From Treponema sp. (GTDB lineage: Bacteria > Spirochaetota > Spirochaetia > Treponematales > Breznakiellaceae), in NCBI GenBank assembly GCA_009788065.1, contig WQSF01000016.1, positions 1-36,191 on the forward strand: a stretch of 36,191 nt of DNA, given 5' to 3'. Below, piece by piece: positions 36,181 to 36,191 of the stretch. The position numbers and the translations under genes are program-made. The notes beneath the pieces were generated by a model. That model was given only the letters and a program-made list of their open reading frames with translations, made no database searches and was not told where the DNA came from. Numbering within the stretch: the first letter of the stretch is position 1; each line of letters starts with the position of its first letter.

Positions 36181-36191
36181 TTTTTAAAAAC

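Overview
The window looks like a chromosomal segment from a spirochaete (Treponema-like by overall protein flavour; this is inference). It carries mostly ordinary host genes: murA (5'-truncated), rmuC, cutA, a TraB-family gene, several TPR/lipoprotein envelope genes, rpoN-hpf, an M24 peptidase, a DAACS transporter, rsmG, fliS plus a FlgN-like gene, an SLT lytic transglycosylase, a LysM protein, rplM-rpsI-recX, coaE, a SPOR protein, and tRNA-Val and two tRNA-Ser genes. The standout is a complete, apparently intact single-stranded DNA phage genome of the Microviridae (gokushovirus-like) at about 27.0-32.06 kb. It sits between a small Cys-rich lipoprotein gene and the rplM promoter. On the minus strand it encodes VP2 (pilot), VP4 (HUH-type replication initiator), VP5-like, VP1 (major capsid), an unlisted 27-aa basic J-like protein and a VP3-like scaffolding candidate. 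No integrase or recombinase is visible, so this is a candidate integrase-less microvirus prophage. Its non-coding regions are packed with hairpins, and a 204-codon ORF is overprinted inside the replication gene. Other items of interest: a 51-bp-periodic array of a perfectly conserved 13-mer (GGTGACTGACACC) ending in an inverted copy, tRNA-Val and tRNA-Ser gene fragments next to intact tRNAs, a frameshifted orphan HicB antitoxin, and a near-consensus sigma-28 promoter upstream of fliS.
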